The translations under genes and the position numbers were made by a program. This document shows, in pieces, positions 33,826-45,382 of a stretch of 64,000 nt of DNA. Under the pieces are notes generated by a model. It was not told where the DNA came from. It saw nothing but the letters and a program-made list of their open reading frames with translations, and did not search any database. Source of the DNA: Tenodera sinensis. Its lineage: Eukaryota > Arthropoda > Insecta > Mantodea > Mantidae. Each line of letters opens with the position of its first letter. Positions within the stretch are counted from its first letter, which is position 1. The stretch lies in contig CM060962.1 in NCBI GenBank assembly GCA_030765045.1, forward strand, positions 95,659,412-95,723,411. Direction: 5' to 3'.

Positions 33826-34683
33826 AGAATTTGATGTGCTGCACTCACATGAGTTTATCTACTCTATTATTAACTAGTCTTACAAACACTTGTTCCTCTA
33901 TCTTCTTCATGTTAGTCGAGATAAATATTTGCAGAAATTATCTTATTACTAATTTTCTTGTAGGTGCGAGCAGAATATGGGAATAATTTTTTAAAGTTGG
34001 TCGCTATACGAAGGCCTTGAAATGTCGTTATCTTCGCACGGCCAAGAGATAAAAAAACTGGATAACGACCGTCCATTGATAAAAGTATAAGTATTGTAAA
34101 GCTCACACAAATAACAAGGAATATCCCCAAAATTGTTCACTCTACAAAAAATGTGTTTGGATATAAATTGTGTGTTTTAACGAGATCTACATTTTTGAAT
34201 AGTAAGATTTGGTCTATCTCTTACGGTTTACAAGCTATGTATCAAGTGTCATCAAGAGTAAACGGACTACATGGGATTCAGCCAGAAAATTCAAAATCTA
34301 TGTTTCATTTGCTATAAAAATATCTTAAACACATGACATTTTAATAAAAAACCGTTAGAGCCATTTTTGTGAAAATCAAAATTTTCCATAAAGGGTAGCT
34401 TAGAGTGGAGGAATTTTCTTCAAAATCTTCTTGTTGCATCGTTGATAGACATCAAACTTAAATACTAACTTTGGTTTTTATCCGACTTTTCGTTTTTAAG
34501 TTAAGCTGTTCACAGACAGACACATACACATACTCACACGGACTTTTTTCTAAACATGTTCTTTTTGGATTCAGGGGGCTTCAAAACTATATTTGCGGTG
34601 AAATCTGGACATCGAAATGTTGGTTCAAATACAATACTTCCCCTACTCACCATAGGTACGAAGTACAGAAAGTAAAAATGTGA
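33826..34683 (+). mobile_element. Repeat K, reference copy
   Basis: The most complete uninterrupted copy, about 860 bp, from gatgtgctgcactcacatg to agaaagtaaaaatgtg. Blocks shared with other copies include taacgagatctacatttt, cagccagaaaattcaaaat, gtggaggaattttcttc and gctgttcacagacagac. There is no coding capacity and I found no terminal inverted repeats. The element class is unknown. Confidence 0.75.
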
Positions 34684-34689
34684 TTCTTT

Positions 34690-35150
34690 ATTAAAATGTT
34701 TGTTAGTTATGAGTAGACTTTGGACGTGATAGCTGTTTCATTGCATATTGGCTTGAAAATGGTTACGTGCGCACAGGATTTCACTGCTACCTTCTTCCCA
34801 AGCACTGCGTGCCCTTCACTCTGAGCGCTCGCTTGTGAACAACCTATCGGTCGGCATACTAAAGCGCGTGTCAACAGTACATGTTAAACGGGCCACAACG
34901 TTGCAACATGTACTATGTCAATGCCCCAAATCATGTAACAACCAGCGCAGGGTGGCCCTTGAGAAATTTGGTAGGGTATCATCACCGTGACAAAATTATA
35001 TTCAACGTGGATCGAATATCTTCAAACAGTAAAGAACGAACAATTCGCCGCACTCCGCTTTGCACTATTCTATCATACTGCGCTAACCTAGCGCTTTTTT
35101 TGCTATCTCGCCCTTTTTTTTTTTTCTTTTTTTTTCGTGGCATTCTTAGA
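34690..35150. other. No gene seen
   Basis: Ends in a T-rich run (35110-35136) that is the downstream side of the minus-strand HTH frame. Confidence 0.4.
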
Positions 35151-35155
35151 AGTCC

Positions 35156-35341
35156 TTACATTAGTTCCTTTTTAATCCTATATACTACAGCTTCTGAACA
35201 CCCAATAGCCTTAGCTGTTTCTTTTACTGCCTTACTAATACTCATTTGACTTGAAAAATAATCTAACAGATTCATAATTATTTGGCGTTCATTAATTCTT
35301 AATCTACCAATATATCGTCTCCTCCTAGCTTCCCCCTCCAT
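35156..35341 (-). pseudogene. Transposase-like helix-turn-helix fragment
   Basis: A 61-residue frame. INERQIIMNLLDYF is followed by ISKAVKETAKAIGCSEAVVY and RIKKE, a clear helix-turn-helix resembling the N-terminal DNA-binding region of IS630/Tc1-like transposases in insects. After the stop the reading continues into a Lys run (AAAAAG on the minus strand), so the protein breaks off there. A family A SINE 3' fragment lies 23 bp away. The fold is likely; the transposase family is inferred. Confidence 0.5.
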
Positions 35342-35363
35342 AACTACAAATATTTACGTATCA

Positions 35364-35418
35364 ACAGTGTCACCGCCTGCGACGCCGTATGTAGTAAACG
35401 CAGGCGTTAAACACTAGA
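35364..35418 (+). mobile_element. SINE family A, 3' fragment
   Basis: Only the terminal ~55 bp remain: cagtgtcaccgcctgcgac followed by gcaggcgttaaacacta. Confidence 0.8.
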
Positions 35419-36511
35419 AAAATTACCCAGGACAGCTAATCCGCCCAAATGCCTGCTATGGCGATGAAAAAGAACGAAATGAAATATTCTAGTGATGAAA
35501 ATGGTGATAGGAAAGTTCTGGGATAAAATTATTCGCACAAAAAGTCTTCGGTCAGTTTCACGGCCACGGGACTTTTCGAATGTATGTAGATCGCTTAGGT
35601 TACCGTTGCACCCCCTCGCTCGAGCTTGACAAAATATCAATGCAATAAGTAATTCAGAAGTTATACAAATTTTTCGATACTGGAATTCGTTTGATTAAGT
35701 CAGACGTATTAGAGCTTTGGAACCTTTAGTTTCATTTTCCGCTTAACACAATTTTATTAACAGTAAAATTGCGTGCGTCTTGTTCCTGTGTTTCCGCATG
35801 GCCTTCTCTTTGGTTATGGCTGAATGCCCATGTCGCTGTAGATGACATTCTTCCAATAAAACTACTGTCTATTGCATTTGACAGTTATATATGGGTCACG
35901 TGAAATAAGACTACACCGTTCCCACAATTTTTCTTCTACTTCTAAATGACTCTGATAATTCCCTTGCAGTGACAGAAGAATGAAATACAACACACTAGTC
36001 AATAGACAGTTTCGGTGAGCCGAGATTTGGATGGTGTTACGTAATGAGTAGAGGTAGTGGTCTTTACCATGTTTAAAATAATAAGATAGTATTTTTATGT
36101 ATACATTTAACATTTTGAAACATTTTGAAAAAGTACGACTTATAAACCTGTTATGCCCTTTGGCATAACATTAATGTAAACTGAAAATCACACTTGTAAA
36201 AAATTAACAATAATCCAAATTTGCACAGTTATTTTAAGTCAATATGGGTTAAAGAAACACAGAGAAATTAACACAGGTTAAAATACAATACAGAAAAGGG
36301 GGAAATTCTAATCCAAAAGCAAAATAATAAAAGGACAATGCACAAATGAATTGAAATAATAGAAGTTCATAAATCAGTAGCTCTCCTGAATGCAGCATAT
36401 AATATGTGTACCTCAATATTTTAAGTCTTTTCCCCTCCCTTATTACAATTAATTCTACATAATAAATTTTTCTCAGCGTCTACGCTGTAATTATGATCTC
36501 AAACATAGGTA
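35419..36511. other. No gene seen
   Basis: AT-rich spacer without identifiable features. Confidence 0.4.
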
Positions 36512-36615
36512 TTGTAGAAGCCGGCAAAACCTTCGAAAGTCGGCCACGAAGATCGAACCCGCAACCTCCTGAATGCCGACCACAGATGTTGGCGCCTGAG
36601 CCATCCCACTCGGAT
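36512..36615 (-). mobile_element. SINE head fragment (G/C type)
   Basis: On the minus strand CCGAGTGGGATGGCTCAGG (A box) and GCGGGTTCGATC (B box) match the head shared by families C and G. The body is missing, the reverse of the usual 5' truncation. Confidence 0.72.
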
Positions 36616-36864
36616 AATGGCATTTACGCACATGCGTACGTGTTTGTTTCCTGCTTAGTTTGTACACGTTAGGAATGGATTCATACATATATGTATCTAA
36701 AAATTAAAAATAAGGAAATAAAATTAAATATTTAAAATTTAAGAAAAAACAGCAAACAAAATAAAAAAATACCTATCTATGTTAACACCTTTATATTTGC
36801 TTAACTATCATAGTGTAAGTATCTAAATATACTATATAAATATATCTAAATATATATTTAGATA

Positions 36865-36908
36865 TGTAGTTCATTAACACCCTGTGTGTATATATACAAA
36901 CACACACA

Positions 36909-36956
<48 letters not shown>

Positions 36957-36972
36957 GTGTTAATGAACTACA
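36865..36972. repeat. 25-bp inverted repeat flanking (CA)n
   Basis: Positions 36865-36889 and 36948-36972 are perfect reverse complements (tgtagttcattaacaccc plus tgtgtgt). The loop is mostly (CA)n. The arm equals the terminus of the TIR element starting at 36955. Confidence 0.88.
36899..36954 (+). repeat. (CA)n microsatellite
   Basis: About 27 CA units in the loop of the inverted repeat. Confidence 0.96.
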
Positions 36973-38054
36973 CCGAAATATTTTTAGAGGATATGGAGAT
37001 GTCTTAAACAAGTAATGTGAGATAGGAGACATGACCTGATCGTTCAAATTTCGAAGTTACGGCTATAAGTGTCTAAAGTGCCAGTACGCCACTGACTAAT
37101 TTCAACCATTCAAGAGCGCGACACACAAATTGAGCGTGCCTCTGGCACAATGATTATGACATTAGCGTTCGAGCATAAGGTCCTCATCGTGTTCGCGCCT
37201 CGTTCGCTTCTTTCTTTGTTTCTATTCATTTTCTTTATTCTGAATAGAGCATGTTAATGTTGTTTTCATCCAGATTTTAAATTATGTTTCAATGTATGCA
37301 ATTTGTTCCAACATGCCAGTACAATTAATGCAATTCCAGCTAACAAAAAGTTGAAACCTGCTTAATATGTTATTAGGCTGCACTTCAGAATGGAAAGTAC
37401 TTTAAAGGGTTACAGAAAGAGTAAAAGCATAAAAAATCTCAGAATTAGCGTCAGTTTTATAGGAACTGCTCGAAATTGTGACCTGAATTTTCATGGCAAA
37501 ATTGACAGCGCCGAAGGAAGGATTGTCGTACCCTATTCAAGATTTCTGCAGTGAGCCGAATAAGGAAATGATAGTATCTTCATATGGAATAAAAAAATAA
37601 AGCAAAATTAGTATCAGCATGACAGGAAACGAACCCACGACCTTCGTGACTACAGCCTTTTACGTTACAAATTGAGCCGCAAGAGCAATCAACGATACGT
37701 CTCTGGAGTACGCTTCACAACGCAAGAAGGCAGCTAACCTTGTTCAGTGTCGCACTGTCAGATAATTAGCCCGAGATTGGAGAGATCTTTGTGGCATTAA
37801 ATCTTGAGAAAGCTGATAAAGGGCCGCTGAACATCGATACCTCTATACTCGGGTGGCAATTTTAAAGACATTCTAAAGCAATTTTTCACCAGGCTTTGCT
37901 TTAACACCGACTTATCAGCATCTTATATTAATATGTTTAACACGATATAACTGCGTTATGTTTAGTCGCGGACCATACATTGCCTATCTCAAATTATTTA
38001 TATCAGTCACATCTACAATCTCTCGAGTTATTTCGGTGTAGTTCATTAACAACC
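36955..38054. mobile_element. TIR element (GGGTGTTAATGAAC termini)
   Basis: 26-bp terminal inverted repeats: 36955-36980 and 38029-38054, 25 of 26 matching. Weaker symmetry seems to extend inward about 100 bp (gtgagatagg on the left, its complement on the right). The 1.1-kb interior has no long ORF but holds two tRNA-like blocks in opposite orientation: TGGCACAATGATTATGA with GTGTTCGCGCC near 37140-37200 (plus), and GCGGCTCAATTTG with GTGGGTTCGTTTCC near 37625-37690 (minus). Probably a non-autonomous DNA transposon, superfamily unknown. Confidence 0.7.
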
Positions 38055-38065
38055 GGTATATATAT

Positions 38066-38396
38066 GCGCGACGGCAGTGTTGCTGCCTTCCAAGCGGGAG
38101 ACCTGGGCTCCATTCACGATACCGACGCGGTGACCTAGTCCGGGGCACACCCAGCTTCGTTTGATTCTTGGGAGTGAGGCAATTGAGGGGCTAGTTGATT
38201 GAGAAGTAGTAGCCCCTGGTTGCGAACCATAAATCGGCTGGGAGGGATCGGTGCTGTGATCACGTCACAACCTCCATTACTGCACCTCACTCGTGACGCC
38301 TGTGATGGGCAGAGCTGGGGCATGCACGGCCACGCGGTAGCTATGTGCCATGGGGTTAGTCAGTTAAGTAATCTGGGAATACTTGGCCAGTGCTGA
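38066..38396 (+). mobile_element. SINE family B, copy 2
   Basis: Body shared with the 9.1-kb copy: ggcaattgaggggctagttg, cactcgtgacgcctgtg and the ending cttggccag. It abuts the right end of the TIR element. The tRNA head is strongly decayed. Confidence 0.72.
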
Positions 38397-38899
38397 TGAG
38401 ATTAAAAAGTTTACCAACCTCTTGTGACAGAGAGAGATGTTTTTTGCAAGTTCTTCCATGAGATTGCTCAACTTTGTTACATTAAAGCAACAATTCCGTA
38501 AATATGGTTTCATTTTCCTATTACATTTATATGGGTCCTGCTTAGCTAACAGACTATATACCAGATTAATTCTTTTCCCCATATTAGGACTACAAGGTGT
38601 ACCAATTCAAACATAAATAAATTGCTTATAATTGAGTTTACTGAAGGCTATTGCATGTCAAAAGCTTGTAGACGTGATTCTCGCAACAAACTTTTGTTAC
38701 ATACAAAAAGTCGACCTGCTGAGCAATTAGAAAGTTGTACACATTTTTTGGATAGATGTCCAAAAATGTTTAATGTACTTTGATATATTAGCGTATAATG
38801 CAATAACGTCATGAAATGCCCGGAATTTGCGGCATGACTGATAAAAACAATGTAAGAGCTCAGACAAACTAAGAACCCGACCAAAAATTTCCTTTTTTA

Positions 38900-39095
38900 T
38901 GGTGTTTAACGCCCACTTTTACTATATACGTCACCGCAGGCGGCGAAACTGATGATGATACATGGACTGAAGATGGAGCACCGGTGGCATGAGATGGTGA
39001 GGGAAACCGGAGAACCCTGAGGAAACCTGTCCCAGCGCCGCTTCGTCCACTACATGCGGTTGCCTGTGACCGAACCCGGGCCGCTTTGATGAGAC
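38900..39095 (-). mobile_element. SINE family A, copy at 38.9 kb
   Basis: Minus strand from the B-box region (GGTTCGGTCACAGG, diverged) through the central module to GGGCGTTAAACACC. The A-box half is missing. Confidence 0.82.
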
Positions 39096-39103
39096 AAAAG
39101 ATT

Positions 39104-41280
39104 TGATCACATGAAAGAGCATTAGAGAACAAGTTATTGCTGCAAAGCCTACACAGCAAGAAACCTGTTGCTAAGAAGGTTTATTCAGTTATCCTAGAAT
39201 TAGGGTGACATCACATCTCTGTGTTGGTAGCAGCAGTGAGTCAGGCGGCTAACACGCGTCTATTTACTCTGTTGTGCAGGGCTGTCCAACTTGTTGTTTG
39301 GCCACACTTTGGTGTGGTCATAGAAGCTGATATGTTTTGAGTAAAAGGTACTGACTTTTACTGGCTTTGTCAAATTGGTATTTACATACTGATGCAAGTA
39401 AAGCAAACATAAAGATGCAAGATTCGCTTGAAATAGAATATAACGTATTAGTACAAGCAAATACGCTGACGCGGGCCAGCCTAACAGTTAAAACATGGAG
39501 AAACGTCATGTTATATTTGTTAATTCTCGTATGACTTAAAGTAATTCACTACATTTTGGTTACACAAATTAAAACACCTTCGTCTACGTTTTTCATACGC
39601 TTACTTTGTTCCACTAGTTTTCCCTCTTATGAGTATCTTTATTTTATCATGGTTTAGAATACATGTCAGTACGTCTAAACAAGGATATACTAAATGCATA
39701 ATAGAACAACCCGTATAGTCCTCTTGCATGTATATAATTAAATTCCAACAACTTTTGCGCAGTCGTTACGCAGCTTTTGCTCCGCAATGGACTTACTATA
39801 TTCAGCATTTGTATAACTTCTTCTCGTTTATTATAGTGGGTGTTAGAACATTTAACTACCTATATGTAGGTGATGAGGTAAAGAAACAAAAACATTGCTG
39901 ATTATATACATTTTGGCTGACATCGTGGTTTACACAATACTTGCAAAACTGCCTGCTTGGACATGCTTGAAGATGTCGTTTGTGCCACCTTCCCTAACAC
40001 ACAGCCTTGATTGGCCAAAGCGGAGAACAGAACTGTCACTGTTATATCCAATAATATGCGATGAATGACTGGCTGTAGCTAATCAGATGTAGTATAATTT
40101 ATTATTCACGTGGAGTGCACTCAGTCCAATAAGATACCTGCCAAACCAGTGAGAGTTGGTGCCAATTATTATCGCTTGTAACACCTTAAGTGTGATGTCT
40201 TTCTCAATCTAGGATATACTATACGCTGCGTCGACCATCTGAGACCCTCCGGAAAGGGAGTTGTTTCCTTGGGTTGAACTCGGCGGGACAGTGATTTGCG
40301 AAATCCAAGGAAGATTCCATATGTCTGGGAGGGAAGTTTTCGACTCTGGATAGACCTTCGGCCAGCTTCAGCTCCTATTCTTATATTTCAGGATCAATAG
40401 CCTGCTGTGGTGCCTAAATAACATTTTGTTAACAGAAAGATACCACCATAGTTCTTTGCTGTTTTCTAATGTATTGCATAATACCAATCGCACCAGCAGT
40501 CACTTCACGAAGATTATCCCCATAATGTATTAAAATGTGCGCACTTACAGGCCATTTGGTGTAATTTTAGAAATATTTTCAAGGTGTCAATAGGCAATGT
40601 CAGTGCCCCTGGTAATGGATTATAAAATCGATAAAACGAATTTAAAGCTTTCCCAACACTGCTAGCTAATCATTAATTCACGAAACATCAGCGTGTTCTT
40701 TCGTTGGTGAATCTGTGAACTCGGTATTGATGAAACCTGTAACCTTCAATTGTGACGTGGCTGACCTCCCTGAAAGCACGATAAATATAAAGAACACACA
40801 GCGGATATCAACCTATTGCTCCATGGTACATAGACCTGCCCTTGAAATAGTATTTATGCAGTTGGGATGGGCTGAAGGAAAATTCTGTTCTTCTTAAAGA
40901 ATTAGCTTTTTTTATCGGAATTTTATGATATGAGAAGGTGACATTGACATTTTTTAGAATGCCATGTTTCCAAAAACAGATCAAATTTGTTTATATTTGA
41001 CAACTACTTTCTAATGTTTTGCGAGTTGATTGCCATGTAGTTTGTTCGATTTTCTCTTTAATTTGTTAATTGTTATCATTTAAAGGTTTTCTGTTCATCC
41101 AAAAACGACTGACTGCAAAACATTTTCGGGTTATGATTTCTTAAATATTTAAATCATTAACGACTACACAGTTTAAGATCGGCTGAGAAATGCATTTGGT
41201 GAAGAATCCCCATCTGAGGGAACGACTTATAATTGTGACAGCTAATTCAAAACAGGTCGATTTTTTCTTAGCGATATATT
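39104..41280. other. No gene seen
   Basis: About 2.2 kb. cagggctgtccaactt at 39278 faintly resembles a hAT-type terminus but lacks a partner. No coding signal. Confidence 0.4.
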
Positions 41281-41284
41281 TCGT

Positions 41285-41966
41285 GAAGGATGTCCAAGAA
41301 CTGTTGTTAGTGGTGAAAATATTGCCGCTGTTGGAGCAATGCTTAAAGAACATCGACGGATATTTTATGCATTTATTTAGGCGACATTGTGTATTGGCAT
41401 GAGTCAAATCCAAAGCATTTTACATCAACAGTTGACATGAGAAAAATTTTTTCTCTGTGGATTCCACATAAGCTGGCTCGCGATCAAAAACAAAAAGGGC
41501 GTTGATTGGTGCAGGAAAATTCTGTAAAAGTTCTAAGACGGCACTTCAAATTGAACTTAGAATATCCTCATTGGTGAAGAATCTTTTTATTATTGTATAA
41601 TTCTTAATAGAAATGCCAATCGATCCAATGGGCCTTTGGAACAGAATCTAAGCTTGCAAAAATCCAACGAACTTGCAGTGTTGGTGAAGTTGGTTGCTAG
41701 TTTTGTTTTCTTCCCACAATGGACCATATTGCTACTATAGCATTAGAAGATAGACGTTCCATTACTACCCAGTTGGTACATAAATTACGTTTACTGCACA
41801 TTTTTGAAAACATTTGTGAAAAACGCCCAGAGGTAAAAGTAATTTTACATCACGAAAACACATCGTCGGATACAGCAGAGCTCACAACTGAGTACCTGGA
41901 TGTCCTATTGGTCAGCACCATGGATCCGTCAGCATACCACCGTAACTTAGCACGTCACGCCGTAGC
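41285..41966 (+). pseudogene. Mariner transposase relic
   Basis: The frame at 41285 reads EGCPRTVVSGENIAAVGAML, then KEHRRIFYAFI, stop, ATLCIGMSQIQSILHQQLT. After another stop come a decayed WIP-like block and GVDWCRKIL; these are the helix-turn-helix and linker of mariner transposases. Around 41719 another frame gives IATIALEDRRSITTQ, and then VILHHENTSSDTAELTTEYL corresponds to the second catalytic block, with Glu for the expected Asp. DPSAYHRNLARH is the decayed version of the block before the third catalytic Asp. Several stops and frameshifts are present. The order is fully collinear with the family, so the call is strong. Confidence 0.82.
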
Positions 41967-42081
41967 CAAGTGGTTAAGATAAATCTGTGATGAATACCTA
42001 GTACCATACCTGGCAATAAGCTAACTAAATATTCCTTGCTTTTCAACTTTCTTTCTTAATTCATTGCATATAAAATTGATA

Positions 42082-42084
<3 letters not shown>

Positions 42085-42137
<53 letters not shown>
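42085..42137 (+). repeat. (CT)n microsatellite
   Basis: About 26 CT units. Confidence 0.97.
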
Positions 42138-42140
<3 letters not shown>

Positions 42141-42345
42141 AACAAAAAATCAAAATGTATTATTAAACTGAAGTAAATAGAATAACCAAATAAAACAGGT
42201 CATAATTAATCCAGATTGTTTAAAAACAAAGTTTTTGCTTTATTGATCAAACTTGTTACCCCACAAATTCAAAATAATTGCGCATTTTGCTTTTATAATT
42301 GAATTCACACAAATCAATTCAAAATAGTGAGGTATAATTATAATA

Positions 42346-42736
42346 TTTATATTTCTTTATCTGATTACCTTTCCGTATGGAGGACTCGCCCCGCCCCTTA
42401 GGACTTGCAAAACTGTGCCTTAGGGTCAGACACCTGTCGGGGAGCAGAGGAGCCTATGCACCGGACAGAATGAAGACCGGGAAGCGGGTGGTCAGCCCAG
42501 CACCAGGTATGAGAGTAAGGAGAATGATGATATGAAATGCAGACGAAATGGATGAATGGATGAGTTACGATGGAGCAGTTGGTGGAATGCCTGGCGGGGG
42601 AAACGGGAGAACCCGGATAAAGCTCGCCCAGACACCACTTCGTCCACCACGAATACCACGTGTGGATCCCTGGGATCGAACCCGGGCCGCGTTGGTGATA
42701 GGTAAACGGTCTAACCGCCCGGCCACGGCGCCGCTT
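42346..42736 (-). mobile_element. SINE family A2, complete 391-bp copy
   Basis: A perfect 14-bp target-site duplication, gtataattataata, at 42332-42345 and 42737-42750 defines the whole element. On minus the head has an A-box-like GTGGCCGGGCGGTTAG and a B box GGTTCGATCCC. It then runs through the A centre into the A2-specific 3' module, ending in AAAGAAATATAAA. It shows that A2 is a real independent SINE type rather than A plus neighbouring DNA. Confidence 0.93.
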
Positions 42737-42750
42737 GTATAATTATAATA

Positions 42751-43990
42751 AGGTACTAAATTAATAAGTTTTCCTGTGGTTATTGCTGTAACATACCAAT
42801 TTTATTTTGTTTATCTTTTTCTCCCCCCCCCCCCCCTCCCAAGCAGAAAGCGCCGCCCTACACTTGTGAGCCATACCGCTAATGCAGTGAAGGGAGCTGT
42901 CCCCGATTACTTGCACAATACTGCAGCACGTCTGTGCATATCATAGTGAAAACCAAACCAATCAATCACAAATAAGAGTACAACCATGACATTGTGCAGA
43001 TCATTCTTTGTATGTACAGCGAAGTTGGCTATTTTGTTTTTAATCAGAAGACAAAGGCAAGATCCCCTTTAATGAGAATATTGCGATCACCACTTGGAGA
43101 AAAATTGCCCTTATACGCAGATTTTGCCCTCTAGACATCGCAAGGCTGCCTCATTGAAGTGGTTTGATGGAAAGAGCATTGAAAATATTCTATAAAGAGC
43201 CGTTGGATGCAAGTTGCTTTTGATGTGCGAGAAATGGAGTTGGCGAAAGGCGTGAAAATCCCTCAAAAGCGAATAGAAAGGAAATCTGACCTTCGTTTAC
43301 AATACAATGCAACACTGACTGAAGGCAAATAAAGATCCAACTTGAAAAGGGACGGAACGGAGCTAGATAAAAAATCTGAAAATACTGAAAGAAAATGAAC
43401 GCAAGAAGTATTCTTTGCTGTTTCTTTCACATACAGCAATAAATGCTGATAAACGTTTCTCCTTCCTACAGTTGAAGAAGCACTGATACTTTTTAGTTTA
43501 CTCTTGATTACCTCTATGGTGAAAGAAAGTACATACCCCACGGCCAGTGAATTTGTAAAGACGGAAACTGCTATAGAGATACCTATTTTTCCACCTAACT
43601 GATTTCTAATTTATTTTAGTCCATTTTTATGCACGTAAATTACGTGTAGTAATTCTAAACAACAGTACATTTTCTTGGAGAGCGCCAACCTCCTTTAGAT
43701 ATTTGACAACTGATGAGTTAAATTCATGACGAAGTATTTGACAAATATCAAGATAACCATGTTGACACCTGGCGCAAAACATCCTCTACACAATGAGAGG
43801 GCGACGAGGCGGCCCTTGCGGCTTGGGCAGCAACTTTCAGGACGGCCAGGGAAGGTGTTCCAGAGCGCAAGCATCTATACCATCTGTCCGCAATAGCCTG
43901 ATTGTACCGCGCTACTAACCAAATCTGTAAGATGACAAGGAGGGAAATGAGAAATGAAGGGAAATCTAATCCGTATGGAAGAGAACTGCG
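42751..43990. other. No gene seen
   Basis: Includes a 14-nt C run near 42823. I recognise nothing else. Confidence 0.4.
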
Positions 43991-43994
43991 TACT

Positions 43995-44115
43995 TACAAA
44001 CAAGAAGGCGAGTTAGCCTGAGCTTGACAGTTTTTGATACGCACCGCGCCTGGTATGTGGTGTGCGGTAGCTTGACCCCGACCGTTCTTTATTGTGCGCC
44101 ACGGCCGGCGTCTAA
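43995..44115 (-). mobile_element. LTR family L, fragment 3
   Basis: The minus strand reads GACGCCGGCCGTGGCGCACA and later CACACCACATACCAGGCGC, collinear with the first ~110 bp of the L LTR at 46.4-47.0 kb. Solo LTR M inserted at its very end. Confidence 0.65.
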
Positions 44116-44119
44116 ATAT

Positions 44120-44685
44120 TGTGAGTCGGTCCAGTTTTTAAATAGTTAGTATTCTGTTTCCTGTCGTTGAACAACCTAGTTATACTTTTGCTAAGTTTTC
44201 GCTTAGCTCACACTGCCACTTCAATGATGTGAACTAGTTCCAATGCTCCCTATCACTTCACTTTTTTAGCTCCGTAATGAAATAACCACGACGCAGCCTC
44301 TTCTTCCGGATAGTTCAGTTGCTGGGGGGGGGGGTGTTGAACAGAAGACATCTCAAATCCCTTGCAGAAACAGCACTCGCCGTCACAATTCGCTCGGAGA
44401 ACGGCACTTTTCGTCGCAGCAGAAACACTCGCTATTTTGTTCACTGTCTTGCTGGCTCATGTATTCACTTCGCGAGGCTGATTAGCTCGTCGCGGAAGCA
44501 CTCGCTTATATAGCTGTAAGAGATTTCGATATAGTTCCAGAATGTTCGAGAAGGTGAAACTTCTACAACATTCTGATTACCTGGCGATAACGTTTCTGAT
44601 GATTACCTGGGCGAGCGCGTTGTTTGCATTTCGACTGCCCGGTGGCGATCTCCCGATAACCCAGGTTCATAGCAGCTGGGTCACA
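44120..44685 (-). mobile_element. Solo LTR, family M
   Basis: 566 bp starting TGTGAGTC and ending GGTCACA on the plus strand, with a 4-bp duplication ATAT at 44116-44119 and 44686-44689, as for Ty3/gypsy-type integration. Orientation is inferred from a TATATAAG box on the minus strand (44505-44512), placing U3 on the right. No internal region remains, so it arose by LTR-LTR recombination. Confidence 0.83.
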
Positions 44686-45059
44686 ATATGCTATAGTTTA
44701 TGAAGGCCTGGCTGGCTTAGTCGACATTGCGCGGTTAGCAAAGTCAAATGTCGAATTAATTAATTTCAGTTATCTTCATCGTTCTATACGAAATTACCTG
44801 AGAATTTTTATGCTGAATTCTCCCCTTTGCCGCTTGCAAATCATTCTAATTTGGAACAGCCCCAATTATTCCTAGTAAGAGATGAAAAATATCTCGATAT
44901 TTACGCTAAAGAATGGAAACATTGCCAGAACGTCCGGCTTCGTTAACCTTAACCCCCACAGTTCCTTCAAGTTCCGGAAAAACTGCACAGCTTATGGGTA
45001 CTCTTGCAATGCTTGTAGTATTTGATAAAGTTCAATTAAAGGAATACACCATATATATA

Positions 45060-45368
45060 TTTCAAGATATTAATAAGACAAGCCATGTGTTTATTAGAAT
45101 CGACAAGGTGAAATCAGCGTAAGAAGCACCATATGAAGGTGCTTATTAAGTAATAGAACGAACCGTAAAAGTGTTTACTGTCAAAGTAAAACACAAAATA
45201 AATAAGATATCTATAGATAGATTAGAACCGGCGTATATTCTGGATCAGGATGAGAACATGCCACACCATGCTGGAGAACCCAAGTTAGTGCATACGCCTG
45301 CAAACACTGTGAAAGTTACAAGAACAGGACGAGAAGTGCAATTGCCAGTCCGTTTCCGGAGGGATTGA
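45060..45368 (+). pseudogene. Ty3/gypsy integrase C-terminal relic
   Basis: One frame reads KTSHVFIRIDKVKSA, stop, EAPYEGAY, stop, then VIERTVKVFTVKV, ISIDRLEPAYILDQ and, at the end, RTGREVQLPVRF before TGA. This is the typical end of gypsy-type Pol: an HVFxRxD block, a PPYxGPYxVxxR fold, an SxDRLKPAYxL motif and a final TRSGRxVxxPxRF. Two in-frame TAA codons (45120-45122 and 45147-45149) kill it, but the frame is otherwise kept over 300 bp. It is followed by a polypurine tract and LTR start. Confidence 0.82.
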
Positions 45369-45382
45369 AGTTCATATAGACT

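Noticed and set aside
39278..39300. hAT-like terminus cagggctgtccaactt
   Set aside because: No partner terminus, 8-bp duplication or transposase sequence was found nearby.
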